Assembly: GCA_036245525.1 (NCBI GenBank)
Contig: BTPG01000002.1
Coordinates: 122,779,224 to 122,843,223, forward strand
Length of the DNA stretch: 64,000 nt
Source of the DNA: Semisulcospira habei
Taxonomy: Eukaryota; Mollusca; Gastropoda; Semisulcospiridae
Direction: 5' to 3'
A program made the translations under genes and the position numbers. The notes below the pieces were generated by a model. It was not told the origin of the DNA, made no database searches, and saw only the letters and a list, made by a program, of their open reading frames with translations. Positions 1 to 10,544 of this stretch are shown here, one piece after another; within the stretch, counting starts at the first letter, position 1, and every line of letters begins with the position of its first letter.

Positions 1-1023
1 TGAATGTCTCATTGAAGACATAAACAACCGTTTATAGGAAGTCGTTTGACCCAGATTACAGTCCGTAATTTTTGTCATATTTACTTGAACTTTTGTATAT
101 ACCTAGTTTGGAGAAAGACATTGCATGAGTTTGTTAGCCAGCTTTGTATCCTTTCAACTTCTTCAGTAAAAATTAATTCTTTTCAGAAAGTATTATTTTC
201 GCCAAGTTTTAAGCGTGTGTGTACAGAACTATCGGAGATACTCTTGTTCACTTACATACGCAAACACTAACAAGATGGGATGAACCATAACCCACAAAGT
301 CCCTTCTATATGAGAGCTGTCTTCGCTGTAAAGGGTCTCTACCTTGTGTCTTTGACTTGATTCTGATGTTGAAATATCTCCTTTTGAAAAAGCTTAGCAG
401 ATGTGCCAATGCGCCACTGTGAACTCTATAAGGGGTGCGCGCAGTGCATACGCGTCATTGGTTTGTCAGACGTCATTTGTCATGACGTGGGTTTTTTTTT
501 TACGTAGTTTTATATCGTGGTATGAGTTTATCTTTCGCTTCAAGACTTGGGAAAATGGTGACAAAACTAGAATTTCATGGTACAATATGCGTCTTGCTAT
601 AATTTGTGTGAAAGCAGGTTGACTTTTCCTAGCTACAGGCTATACTAAGTACACCTGCATGCTCTTCCGAAAGCGCGTCGATGTGTGTGTATGTGTGTGC
701 GTGCTTGCATGCCTGCGCTCCAATCATCCTCAAGTGGCATAGATGTTCATGCGCCCTCCGGGCACATGGCGATTTATGCCTCTTGGAGATGCACGCATAT
801 GTGAGAGAAAGAACGAGCAAGCTAGAGAGAGAATTACGTCATATTTAGAGTATGTCTGCGTGGTGACGGAGTTGCCTCTTTTACGTCACCGCCATTGTTT
901 GACTTTCTCCAGATGTCAAGATTTTTTACTGTTTTAATTTTTTCTGAAAATAATTAATTTTTACTGAAGAAGTTGAAAGGGTACAAAGCTGGCTAACGAA
1001 CTCATCTCTCCTGAAAGCGTGAC

Positions 1024-1030
1024 GATGTGT

Positions 1031-1098
<68 letters not shown>
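1024..1098. repeat. (TG)n microsatellite
   Basis: Nearly pure TG dinucleotide tract inside repeat R1; the equivalent position at 37,461-37,531 carries a CA tract on the opposite strand. Confidence 0.95.
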
Positions 1099-1100
<2 letters not shown>

Positions 1101-1129
1101 CTAGTGTGTGCATACGCGCGCTCTCCAAA

Positions 1130-1196
1130 CATCTCCAACAAACATATATCCTCATGCGCTCTCCGGGCGCATGAGGATCTATGCCTCTTGGAGATG
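1130..1196. repeat. Hairpin with ATCCTCATG...CATGAGGAT core
   Basis: Imperfect palindrome: CATCTCCAA with ATCCTCATGCGC on the left pairs with GCGCATGAGGAT and TTGGAGATG on the right. The same core (CTCATGAGGATCTATGCCTCTT) type occurs in hairpins throughout the window, here without TTAA-flanked termini. Confidence 0.8.
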
Positions 1197-1905
1197 CGCG
1201 CGTGTCTGTGAGAAAGAGAGAGCGCGGTACGCGCTAGAGAAAATTACGTCATATTTAGAGTATTATGTGCGTGTTACGGAGTTGCCTCTTTAACGTCACC
1301 GCCACTATCCGACTATCTATAGAAGTCAATTTTTTTATTTTTATTTTTTTTATTATTATTATTATTTTTTTTTTTTTTACTGTTTTAGTTATTTTCTGAA
1401 AAGATTTAATTTTTACTAAAAACATTGAAAGGATACAAAGCTGGCTAACGAACTCATCCAATGTCTTTCTCCAAACTAGCTATATGCAAAAGTTCAAATA
1501 AATATGACAGAAATTACGGACTCTAATCTGGGTCAACAGACTTCGTATAAACGGCTGTTTATGTCTTCTATGAGACATTCAGTTACAATATGCTCGGAGG
1601 CTCTCTTAGCCACCCACTTAAGAAAGTATTTCGCCAAGTTTCAAGCTTGTATGTACATAAATTTCGGAGATACTCTTGTTTACATACATACGCACACACA
1701 TACATACCGACATACGCACATACGGCGCTTCGCGCCAAATGTACATTCAGCAGCGAGGTTAGCGTAACTAGACATGACGTAATTTGTATCTTGTTAATTC
1801 AATTGTTAGAGGTTTAGCCTGCCCGCCTTTGACATCATGGACATGCTATTAAATTCGCCCCATCGCGACCCGTCCTAAAACGTCCTTTCTATAAATAGAA
1901 GGGAC

Positions 1906-2830
1906 TTAAAAACCTTTACTTCTAGAGAAAGTCAGACAGTGGCGGTGACGTAAAAGAGGCAAAAGTCAGGAGAATCTATAAAACTCCTGATTGAATGTAT
2001 TTCACGATCGTGTGAAGTCCTGGGAGATGTACCTGTACAGTGTGTCTAAAATTCCTCCGTTTTCGTTTAAGTTGTCAGGCGAGACATGCCATAATGGTAT
2101 TCTGCGCCCGTCATTTGTCCCATGTGCGAGTGTCACAGTTAGTCTCCAAACTCGAGTTTGCACTGCCGTGAACCTAAAGGGAGCATGAGCATCGCGCTAT
2201 TCTACGGCTATTCTACGCTGCAGTGCCGGGACGGTCGTCGAATCACACGTGTTGACAGCAATGGGTGTTTTGTTTTGGGCTCGGTGGTCGCGATTTCATC
2301 CCGGCTGCGTAAACATAGCAGCATAGAGGCAACACTAGCCACCAAGATACATATAGTACATGTAGCTTCTCACAAGCCCCCGCACCCTGCGCGGAACTCA
2401 TGAAGATCTATTCCTCTTGGGGAGTTTTGTCTTTGGTTATGGGCGAACATTGCTAGGCAGTGAATGCTATCCGTCTGATGTAAAAACAAGTATATATTTA
2501 TCCTCGTGAAAGTATGCGGTAACGGTGGAATGAATGTTTCTTGATAGGTTCATTTGTCTCTGTGCACATCAGACGGAACAGAGAACCTTCTGCCATACCA
2601 TCTGACGGCAGTTCCGATGAAAGCGGCCCGCTTCAAGGCTGGCTAAAGCCTTGTACTGTCTCCAGCCCTCAACCAAATAATAGCCCTATCCAAGACCATT
2701 TTAGTATATATTTAATTTTTTTTTTTTGTAACCTGGCTTTTTAAATTTCTGCCCGTATATGTGCATCAGCAGATACAAGTATATTCCGTAGTGAACCCGA
2801 CTCTGTACCAGAACGAAAAGAGATTGATCG
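1906..2830. other. No gene recognised
   Basis: No frame with recognisable protein features, splice structure or RNA gene was found. Around 2,395-2,430 there is a degenerate half of the CATGAGGATCTATGCCTCTT-type hairpin. From about 2,700 the sequence belongs to the ~0.7 kb repeat described at 3,218-4,640. Confidence 0.5.
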
Positions 2831-3217
2831 ATTGTACATTGCTTAGCGTCCCGACAGCAACAAGGCTTTCTCAGGACGTGCCTGCACTGCTTGTGAAAAA
2901 AAAAAAATAAACAGAACATTGAATGTATGTCGCCAGCCGGTCAAATACATTAAATAAACCTAACACACGGGGCCTAAATAAAGCCAAGACCATTTAGCAA
3001 CACACATCCAATATCAAGAGCTACAGGCAGTGCAGACAGTAGGGAGAGTTTTAAAAAGGCAAATACAGGTGAATGGACAAAGGGTAGACAGAAACACATG
3101 CCCCAGAATAGAGAGAAAAACCCACCCTGTGGGGCTGACCAGGGTGACCCTGGAAACTAAAAAATACCTAACCCCACCCAAGTCCCCCAGGGCAGACCCG
3201 GGTGGGGTCAGAACAAA
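2831..3217 (+). repeat. Left arm of a ~390-bp inverted repeat pair
   Basis: Matches 5,588-5,957 in reverse complement with scattered differences. Shared landmarks include TGCTTAGCGTCCCG near the outer end, the CGCCAGCCGGTC segment, and an inner block rich in CCCACCC and GGGTGACCC. The 2.4 kb between the arms holds a tandem repeat. Confidence 0.85.
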
Positions 3218-4640
3218 AGAGGGGGGGGGGGGATGTGTTCATTTATAATATGGCCATTGATGTACGGTTACTAAAAAAAAACAAAAGAAACGGCAGAAGC
3301 TCACTGCAAAACACAAAAGCGCATCTCGCTCACCCTTCCCCCACTCAGCATGGAAATTAAAATTGTGTGAACTGAAAAAGCAAAACTTAGGCACAGATTC
3401 TCATGGGTCACGGTCCTGTAACTTGCGTGGCGGACATTTGAGGATCTATGCCTTTTCTCATATGTATAAAGGACCACTATCACACTGAATTAGATACACT
3501 CAATGATAAACACCTCCTGTCTGGAATAAACATAGATCCTCATGACGCCCGCAGATACGAAAGCTAATGAGAATCCTGACTCTTGCCTGCCTCTATCATT
3601 ATGCTGGTCCTTACATACAAGAAGCTGCGCGAGCTGATTCAGTGACTGCCTTCCGCCATTGTATTAGACGCGATGACAGCAATTATAAACAAACCGCTCG
3701 GCTGGAAGAAACGGGACAAAAACCAGAATAGATAGAGCTCACATTTTCCATCGAATCAAAATGATTAGGTTTTTCTGAGTCTGAGTTAGAACTGATCCAA
3801 GCCCAGTTTAGTATATATTTTTAATTTGTAACCTTGCTTTTAAATTTCTGCCCGTATAATAATGTGCCTCAGCAGATCCAAGTATATTCCGTAGTGAACC
3901 CGAATCTGTCTTTAACAGAACGATAGAGGGGCGGGAAAGTGAGTTCATTTATAGGTCATTGATGTACGGTTACTGAAAAACAAAAGAAACGGCAGAAACT
4001 CACTGCAAACCACAATAAGCGCATCTCCCTTCACCCTCCCCCACTCAGCCTGGAAATTAAAATTGTGTGAACTGAAAAAGCAAAACCTAGGCACAGATTC
4101 TCATGGGTCACGATCCTGTAACTTGCATGACGGACTTCTGAGGATCTATGCCTTTTCTCATCAGTAGAAAGGGCCACTATCACACTGAATTAGATACACT
4201 CACTGATACGCACCTTCTGTCAGTCTGGAATAAACATAGATGCTCATGGCGCCCGCAGATGCGAAAGCTAATGAGAATCATGCCTCTTGCCTGGCTCTGT
4301 CATTACGCTGGTCCTTACATACAAGAAGCTACGCGAGCTGATTCACTGACTGCCTTCCATAGTGTAATAGACGCGTTGACAGCAATTATAAACAAACCGC
4401 TCGGCTGAAGAAAGATAGAGCTCACATTTTTCCATGGAATGAAAATGATTAGGCTTTTTGGAGAACTGTGTCAGTATATATTTTAAATTTGTAACCTGGC
4501 TTTTAAATTTCTGAGTTTTCAGAATTATATGTGCCTCAGCAGATTCAAGTATATTCCGTAGTGAACCCGACTGTCTTTACCAGAACAAAAAAAAAAAGGG
4601 GGTGGGGGGGGGAGAAGTGAGTTCATTTATAATAAGGTCA
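3218..4640. repeat. Two-unit tandem repeat, ~0.7 kb unit
   Basis: Anchors recur about 700 bases apart: GATGTACGGTTACT near 3,260, 3,960 and 4,645; AAAGCAAAACTTAGG-like sequence near 3,375 and 4,078; TATTCCGTAGTGAACCCGA near 2,780, 3,890 and 4,553. Each unit contains a degenerate ATCCTCATG hairpin. A further dispersed copy lies at 9,535-10,050. No coding capacity is recognised. Confidence 0.8.
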
Positions 4641-5306
4641 TTGATGTACGGTTACTGAAATAGTGAGGGGCCCAAGGCTCATAAAACAGCTCGAATGTTC
4701 ACTTCATAGTAGAGACATGCCACTTGGTATATAAGTAAACAGTACCTCTCCGAACAATATTAGCGTCAGAAACACATTGACAGCGCTCTCAGATGGAAAC
4801 GGCCATCGATTAATTAGGTCAACCTGACCCATAAACTCTTCTGTTCTTGTTCTTAACCATGACTATTGAACATACAACTGGTTTGAACTAAAAGCAACAT
4901 GGAAGTTCAATATGCATGCAAAGGAACCTTCATGATATATCATGCAGTCAGAATTTTGCCAGATGTGATATCTGATGGGTCACAGTTAATTAGGTCATGA
5001 CCATCTGCCCATTTTATCACGACTACAGATTGATCATTTTAGCAGTAACTAAGAAAACTGTGATCAAGCACAACGTGAATGTGGCACTTTGGACCGTTGA
5101 AGTACGTTTCCTTTCTTATCAGTATCAACAGCATTTCACAATAATTTCTTTAGCAGTAATTAATTAGGTCAACATGACCCTTTTAGGTTTATTGCTTGCT
5201 TGTTGTCTCTGCCTACAGTGTGGTCTGGTTAGGTTTTTTTCACACATGTACAAACGTAAACTGGACTTGGAAAGCTATGAGATAATCAAAAATTGACATT
5301 AATTTC

Positions 5307-5308
<2 letters not shown>
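4641..5308. repeat. Degenerate ~175-bp repeats with AGGTCA/TGACC palindromes
   Basis: TTAATTAGGTCA starts three times at about 175-base spacing: AGGTCA-ACC-TGACC at 4,816, AGGTCATGACC at 4,992 and AGGTCA-ACA-TGACC at 5,166. The sequence between them is strongly diverged. No gene is seen. Confidence 0.5.
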
Positions 5309-5338
<30 letters not shown>

Positions 5339-5400
5339 GAAGATTTATAAGGCGCCAACACATGGTAATCTCACTAGGCGCCGTACATACGAACAAGAAT
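5309..5400 (-). mobile_element. Retroposon 3' tail fragment with (ATT)n
   Basis: On the minus strand a GGCGCC-containing stem-like segment is followed by AAATCTTCTTTATTATT and an (ATT)n run. This matches in layout the 3' end of the LINE at 34,120-35,463 (GGCGCTATACAAATTACC then ATT repeats), so it is read as a severely 5'-truncated copy or a SINE using the same 3' tail. Confidence 0.6.
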
Positions 5401-5587
5401 AATATTACACAAAAGGGGACAAAACCAAAGCCACATGTACAATTACACAAAAGAACAGAAAATGACTAAATACATGAACACTGATAACGAAGATGGGAAA
5501 AGATGGGTTTTAAGACTGTGTTTAAAACTGGCACTAGACTCACTGTGTCTCAATGATTTTTAATAACACTTTCTCACATTTTGTATT

Positions 5588-5957
5588 GATTACGCCCCCA
5601 CCCGGGTCTGCCCTGGGGGACTTGGGTGGGGTTAACTTATTTTTAGTTCTCAGGGTCACCCTGGTCAGCCCCACAGGGTGGGGTTTCCTCTCTATTTTGG
5701 GGCATGTGTTTTTGTCTGCCCTTGGTCCATACACCTGTATTTTCCTTTTTTAAACTGTCCCTACTATCTGCGCTGCCTGCAGCTCTTGATGTTGGATGTG
5801 TGTTGCTAAATGGTCTTAGGTTTATTTAGCATATTGGACCGGCTGGCGACATACATTCAATATTCTGTTTTGTTGTTTTTTTGTGGTTTTTTTCACAAGC
5901 AGTGCAGGCACGTCCTGAGAAAGTCTTGTTGCGTTCGGGACGTTAAGCAATGTACAA
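5588..5957 (-). repeat. Right arm of the ~390-bp inverted repeat pair
   Basis: Reverse complement of 2,831-3,217. Both arms carry the same GGGTCACCCTGGTCAGCC and GTGGGG blocks in opposite orientation. Confidence 0.85.
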
Positions 5958-6229
5958 CCAACCATGTATTGATTACGCCTTAAGTCCCACCTGCAACTGT
6001 GTCCCTTCAGCGTCCCTTCTATGTACACATGTACAACCGCAGTGTGCCAGTCAGTCACAAACATGGAAACATAAGTCAGTGTGTTCTTGTTTGAGTTCAG
6101 ATGCTCAAGATGTTTTCATTTTTGCACTTGCATTTTAGAAGCGTTTCGAGTGTATATTATAATCACCCGACAGACACCTGTAATAATCATGAGGTCACCA
6201 CTGTTTATTTTATACATCCTGTGAAAAGT

Positions 6230-8275
6230 CTTCTATCATGATCACAAACTTTTTTCACCATAGGTGTCTGGCCAAAACCACTGTATTCCCTTTGCGAAGG
6301 CAGACGGAGGCTGGTCCATTGCGAGTGACAGATGTTTGTCAAGGATTCAAATGTTCTGTGGCTTCTTTAATCAAGTTCATCACATGCTTGATCAGTGCTG
6401 TCAAATGGGCATTCTCTAGAAGCAGCGGCAAAAGTCTGATGATGGCAAGTGGGTCTCCAGCAGACGATCGTTGCGAGGCATGGTAGAATGCCCAAGATAG
6501 TGATGATGGCAGGTGGATCTCCAGCAGACGGTCGTTGCTAGGCATGGTAGAATGCCCAAGACAGTGCTTCCTGGTCGTGGACCGACGCATTTTCTAAGCA
6601 TGTGTGGACATTTTAAAACCACGCATATTCTTCTTCATGGCTTGCGACTTCAGGGAGAACATTTTGCTTATGAGGACTAGGTGACTGGGGTACAAACTGC
6701 TCTGTAGCTGGAATAGCTACAGGTAGGACGTTGGTGTTTTTTTCTGGGAGCTGTGGGATGCCCTGGTTGTCCTGTTCTCCATCAAAGAGTGTCAACAGAC
6801 TGTTCTTGGCCCTCAGTTACTGTGTGTTGAATCAAGGAGATACCAGTGCCATGAAAAGAGTTGGACGCTGTTGTTGAGCTAGGATTATGGTCAATGTTGT
6901 CCACAACACCTGCTGTGAAGACGCCCTTCATCATATTTATAGGGACAACAACACCGTCCTCTTCGAATCTTTTGATGACAGAGTTTGCAATCTGTGATGA
7001 GGTAGACATCACACATTAGAATGAAATTCCTAGCCCTAGAGAAGACAGTGTGTCGACCAGCTCTTTCTTTCTTGTCTATGCATTAACTTTGAGACTTAGA
7101 TACAGAGGCAGTGGTGTTTCTCTCTCCTTGTTGTGAGGTTGAAAGGAAGGGTTTTTCCTCGGGAATCTCCGGCAGTTTAAGGCAATATGCTGTGATATCG
7201 TGAGAACAGCTTGTCTCTGATAATAATCAACAGGTTCAGACTGCTCAATTGCCGCTGGTTGCTCCAGAATAAAACTGACCGAATATGTTGGCACAGATCT
7301 CTCTTGGCACTGTTTCTCAAATCTTCCATTGAATGCAGCTTTATATCTGAATATTTTCTTTCTCGCCACTTCAGCTGCTCTGGCTAACTCAAGGGTTTCA
7401 GAGTCACGTGTACAAGCCTTCTTTACGGCATCACCCAGGTCTCTGTTAAACACAAGAACGACCTCTCTGCCTTGATAAGATGAAAGATGGTACAGCTACC
7501 AGAAACTTTTCTCTTAAACGTCCAGAATGTGCCCTGTGAGAAACTTTCAGGCCGCGGTAATTCAAGCGAGAAGCATACAGACGACAAAGGTTGGGTATCG
7601 TGAAGACTGGTGCAGTATCGGGATCCTCTCTCAAGCTCTCCACGTATGCCACAAGTTCTGCAAAAGCGATCGCATGCAAAGTTGAGGCATCGTCCTCTTC
7701 AGGTTCCGCCTGTGAAGTTGTAGGAGAACGTCTGAAGAAGGCTGTGAGACACTTCAAGTGATATTTGATTCAGAGGGCACCATCTCTTTGTCAGCAAGTT
7801 TCCAAAGCAGATGCCGGTCATTGAGTAGATGGGCATGACTGAGGACCTTGAAATCCAATGTTAATGTACATGCTTCATGTAATCCGGCTGAGCTTGGGGG
7901 ACCATCACAAAACAAGCACACAGCCTGTATCGCATTACACTTCCCGAGTGTTTCTTCTCTTTCTGCATTGCCATGTGTTGATAGTGCTGAGGATGTGCTG
8001 ACTGCTTTCTTAGTTTTCACCGACTTGCTGAAGGTTCTGTTGTCTTTTTTTTCCGCGGCAAAATTGTGTTGCTGGCCTTTGTTCGGCATGATTTGTGCCA
8101 AGATGCAGAATGTTTTTGGAATGTTTCTTCAAACCCATCGCCTTCATTAAGAAGGTTCAGGCTGACTGACAGGACAGCACTCAAGTTCTTCAAATGCTTC
8201 AAGATTCTCAGCAACATACTTGTAGCCAGCACCGTCTTTTCTTGCTGGACAGACACTGAAGTGCCTCGCTAGTTG
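6230..8275 (-). pseudogene. Decayed copy of an uncharacterised multicopy metazoan protein family
   Basis: Read on the minus strand, conserved-looking blocks follow one another in changing frames: an N-terminal block ending in ASWHKSC (about 8,260-8,090), AFAELVAYVE (about 7,670), a block with KKACTRDSETLELARAA (about 7,430-7,370), RETPLPLYLSLKV (about 7,110-7,080), VVDNIDHNPSSTTAS with SFHGTGISL (about 6,915-6,830), and near the end AMDQPPSAFAKGIQWFWP (about 6,290-6,240). I recognise this order from an uncharacterised family found in many copies in molluscs, cnidarians and fish; its function is unknown to me. Breaks include a frameshift near 8,170, further frame changes around 7,750 and 7,450, in-frame stops near 7,077 and 7,020, and a stop after HLNP near 6,340. 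A 64-bp direct duplication (6,438-6,565) disrupts the C-terminal part. The copy is non-functional as drawn and is cut off at about 6,230. Confidence 0.65.
6438..6565. repeat. 64-bp tandem duplication
   Basis: Two adjacent units, 6,438-6,501 and 6,502-6,565, each beginning GATGATGGCA and containing TCTCCAGCAGACG and GGCATGGTAGAATGCCCAAG; they differ at a handful of positions. They lie inside the 6.2-8.3 kb pseudogene. Confidence 0.9.
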
Positions 8276-8279
8276 TCTC

Positions 8280-8412
8280 TTATACTTTTACTTATATATG
8301 TTTTATCTTTTGCTGTATCGTCTGATGTATTTTCATATGTGTAGAGTAGCAGGACAGTTTGAAAGATAGGCATTGCTATGCCTAAAACTTTTTATCCTGA
8401 ATCATCATCATC
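8280..8412 (+). mobile_element. LINE 3'-end fragment with (ATC)n tail
   Basis: Contains CAGGACAGTTTG, a GGCATTGCTATGCC stem, TTATCCTG and then ATCATCATC. The same order (GGACAGTTTG, GGCG-CGCC stem, TTATCCTGTCAATAAAA, ATCATCATC) ends the LINE fragment at 52,107-52,777. Read as a severely 5'-truncated copy of that family. Confidence 0.65.
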
Positions 8413-9534
8413 AACTCTTGGCACAAGGTACACAATGACCAGTCAATAACTTACACAGATGGAGCTGGTTGACTGCTTAAATTAGGAGCTTGGACACGTC
8501 GATATTTTCTTGGTTTCATCTTTCATTGAGTGTCGACCAAACACTGCTAATCAACTAGTCTATTTAGATGCGATTATGGTCATTGTGGGTTCCCATACTT
8601 TTTCACTTATTCAGGCGTGCGTGCGCTCCATTCAGAAACCTGTCTAATTCGACCAATTTTAATTGATAAAAAGTGAGCGAAAACTAATCAGAACATCGTT
8701 TGAAAATTCTTGTTATTGTCATTTAAGTTCAAACTGAATCAGACGTACAAACAGAAAGCATTTTGACATGATTTCTTTGTGTTGTTTGAAGTATTGCCGG
8801 GACAAGTTTCTCAGTCATTTGTGATGAGCATTTTAGACAGTTGAGTTAACGTGTGCCGTAATTATATAACAACACCATGACACAAGACTGATATCACTTT
8901 TGCAGGGGGGAAAAATACCCAAAAAAAATGTACTTATAATACAGGCGCTGAGTATGAGGACTATTCCGGCTGGCTCGACTGACACATTTACACGTACATC
9001 GAAACGAGCATAGAATAGCGTGTGCCACTATCATCCGGTGCTGTTTTAGATATGATGGCCTGAACTAAAATAACTTCATCTGATGTTTGTAAGATCAGCA
9101 GCAAACACAACAAAAATCCAATACGGGCGTGTGCATTGACATTTACATTAAGGGTGTCCCATTTGCGGTATGTTGAAAAACATTGTATTCAATGTTTTTT
9201 TGCAAGAAAGACTCATACCTCGAGCCATCACAACACGGATTTTTACATGGCAGGGATGCAGCATACCATTACACCGCCGGCGGTTTAAGAGGTGATGACA
9301 GAAACAAAACAGGAAACATCGGCGCGTAGGCTGGCGTTATTAGCGCGTAGGTATGGAAGCCCAGTGCTGCCACTCTTACAGTTATTGGCAATTTTAATCG
9401 ACCACTGACCTTCTCATAAACATCTAACAACGTGTTTCTGACGCGCAGGGTGATCATCTAAATTATCTTTATTAGTGGACAAAGTGGCAAGTCTCTACCC
9501 TCCAGCGAACAATCATGTTCCTTGGGCCCCTCAC
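8413..9534. other. No gene recognised
   Basis: No RNA gene, conserved protein or clear repeat is visible. A minus-strand frame of about 62 codons at 9,269-9,457 lacks recognisable features and is not called. Confidence 0.4.
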
Positions 9535-10050
9535 TAAAAAACAAAAGAAACGGCTGAAACTCACTGCAAACCACAATAGCGCATCTCCCTCCCTTTCCCC
9601 CACTCAGCCTGGAAATTAAAATTGTGTGAACTGAAAAAGCAAAACTTAGGCACAGATTCTCAAGGGTCACGTTCCTGTAACTTGCGTGGCGGACTCCGCT
9701 TGAGGATCTATGCCTTTTCTCATCTAAGGACCACTATCACACTGTCCGAGATACACTCAATGATAAACACCTCCTGTCTGGAATAAACATAGATCCTCAT
9801 GGCGCCCGCAGATACGAAAGCTCATGAGAATCCTGACTCTTGCCTGCCTCTATCATTATGCTGGTCCTTACATACAAGAAGCTGTGCGAGCTGATTCAGT
9901 GACTGCCTTCCATAGTGTATTAGACGCGATGACAGCAATTATAAACAAACCACTCGGCTGAAAAAAGGGGACCCAAACGAGAAGAGCGCGCGCTCACATT
10001 CCATCGAATCAAAATGATTAGGCTTTTCGGAGTCTGAGTTAGAACTGTGT
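9535..10050. repeat. Third, dispersed copy of the ~0.7 kb repeat
   Basis: Closely follows 3,270-3,790 and 3,975-4,460: AACAAAAGAAACGGC, the CCCCCACTCAGCCTGG block, AAAGCAAAACTTAGGC, and the ATCCTCATGGCGCCCGC hairpin remnant, in the same orientation as the tandem units. Confidence 0.85.
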
Positions 10051-10440
10051 CAGGTGCGATTGACACGTGTTGCACGAGTTGCTGCTTGCTGCCCGACGCT
10101 CCGCGCTGTCGCCGACGCGCCGCTAATATACGATGGATTGAATGACAACGACATTTAATCTCTGGCATTGGCCGTTTGCCATCACTGCTCTGTTTCAATA
10201 TAAGAGCCCGTTCCAAAAACGGAATCTCTCCTCCATTAGGTGAACGCGCACCACCGCGTCCCATCTCAACAGTTTCTTTTATTAAGAAAATAAAAGAAAC
10301 TAAAAACTAGCTTTTGGAACTAAAGCTCCAGTTTTTGAAACCAAGCTGAGCTCGCAAAGGTTACATTTTAAACAAATAAAATCGCCTGAACAGACTGGAG
10401 ATAATCGTCTTGCATCAAAGGTATCAATCTGTAGTCCCTA
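10051..10440. other. No gene recognised
   Basis: A minus-strand open frame of about 114 codons (9,920-10,264) overlaps repeat sequence and has no recognisable domain, so it is not called. Confidence 0.4.
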
Positions 10441-10544
10441 TTAACCTCTTCATGCCAGCGATCACGAATTTCGAATCTGAAGCGACTGCACACTGACCAA
10501 CATTCTAGCGAAGAATACAGACGTACACGGGACAAAATTAGACA
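10441..10544 (+). mobile_element. Left half of a TTAA foldback MITE
   Basis: Starts TTAACCTCTTCATGCCAGCG and continues with GACTGCACACTGACC and ACATTC, matching the left part of the complete element at 51,163-51,397 (TGTAACCCCTTCGTTGCC, ACTGCACACTGACC). It runs without a break into the 29-bp minisatellite, and the hairpin core and right end are absent. Confidence 0.7.

Larger units (their letters stand above)
1..1905. repeat. Scrambled copies of dispersed repeat R1
   Basis: Segments here recur at 36,615-38,075. Bases 1-190 match about 37,099-37,285 in the same orientation; 271-690 match 37,660-38,075 inverted; 960-1015 and 1,385-1,905 match 36,615-37,290 inverted. The order differs between loci, so both are rearranged copies of one element rather than a simple duplication. 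The unit includes a CA/TG microsatellite and a small hairpin. No conserved protein is visible, so it is probably a non-autonomous element. Confidence 0.7.

Noticed and set aside
926..1211. Open frames of His-Thr or Cys-Val repeats
   Set aside because: They are translations of the (TG)n/(CA)n microsatellite; the same applies to long repeat-only frames at 25,699-26,647, 35,106-35,348, 37,319-37,634, 51,850-52,315, 52,752-52,958, 55,762-56,591 and 63,220-63,587.
9920..10264. 114-codon minus-strand frame as a gene
   Set aside because: Its C-terminal part lies in the dispersed 0.7-kb repeat and the rest has no recognisable pattern.
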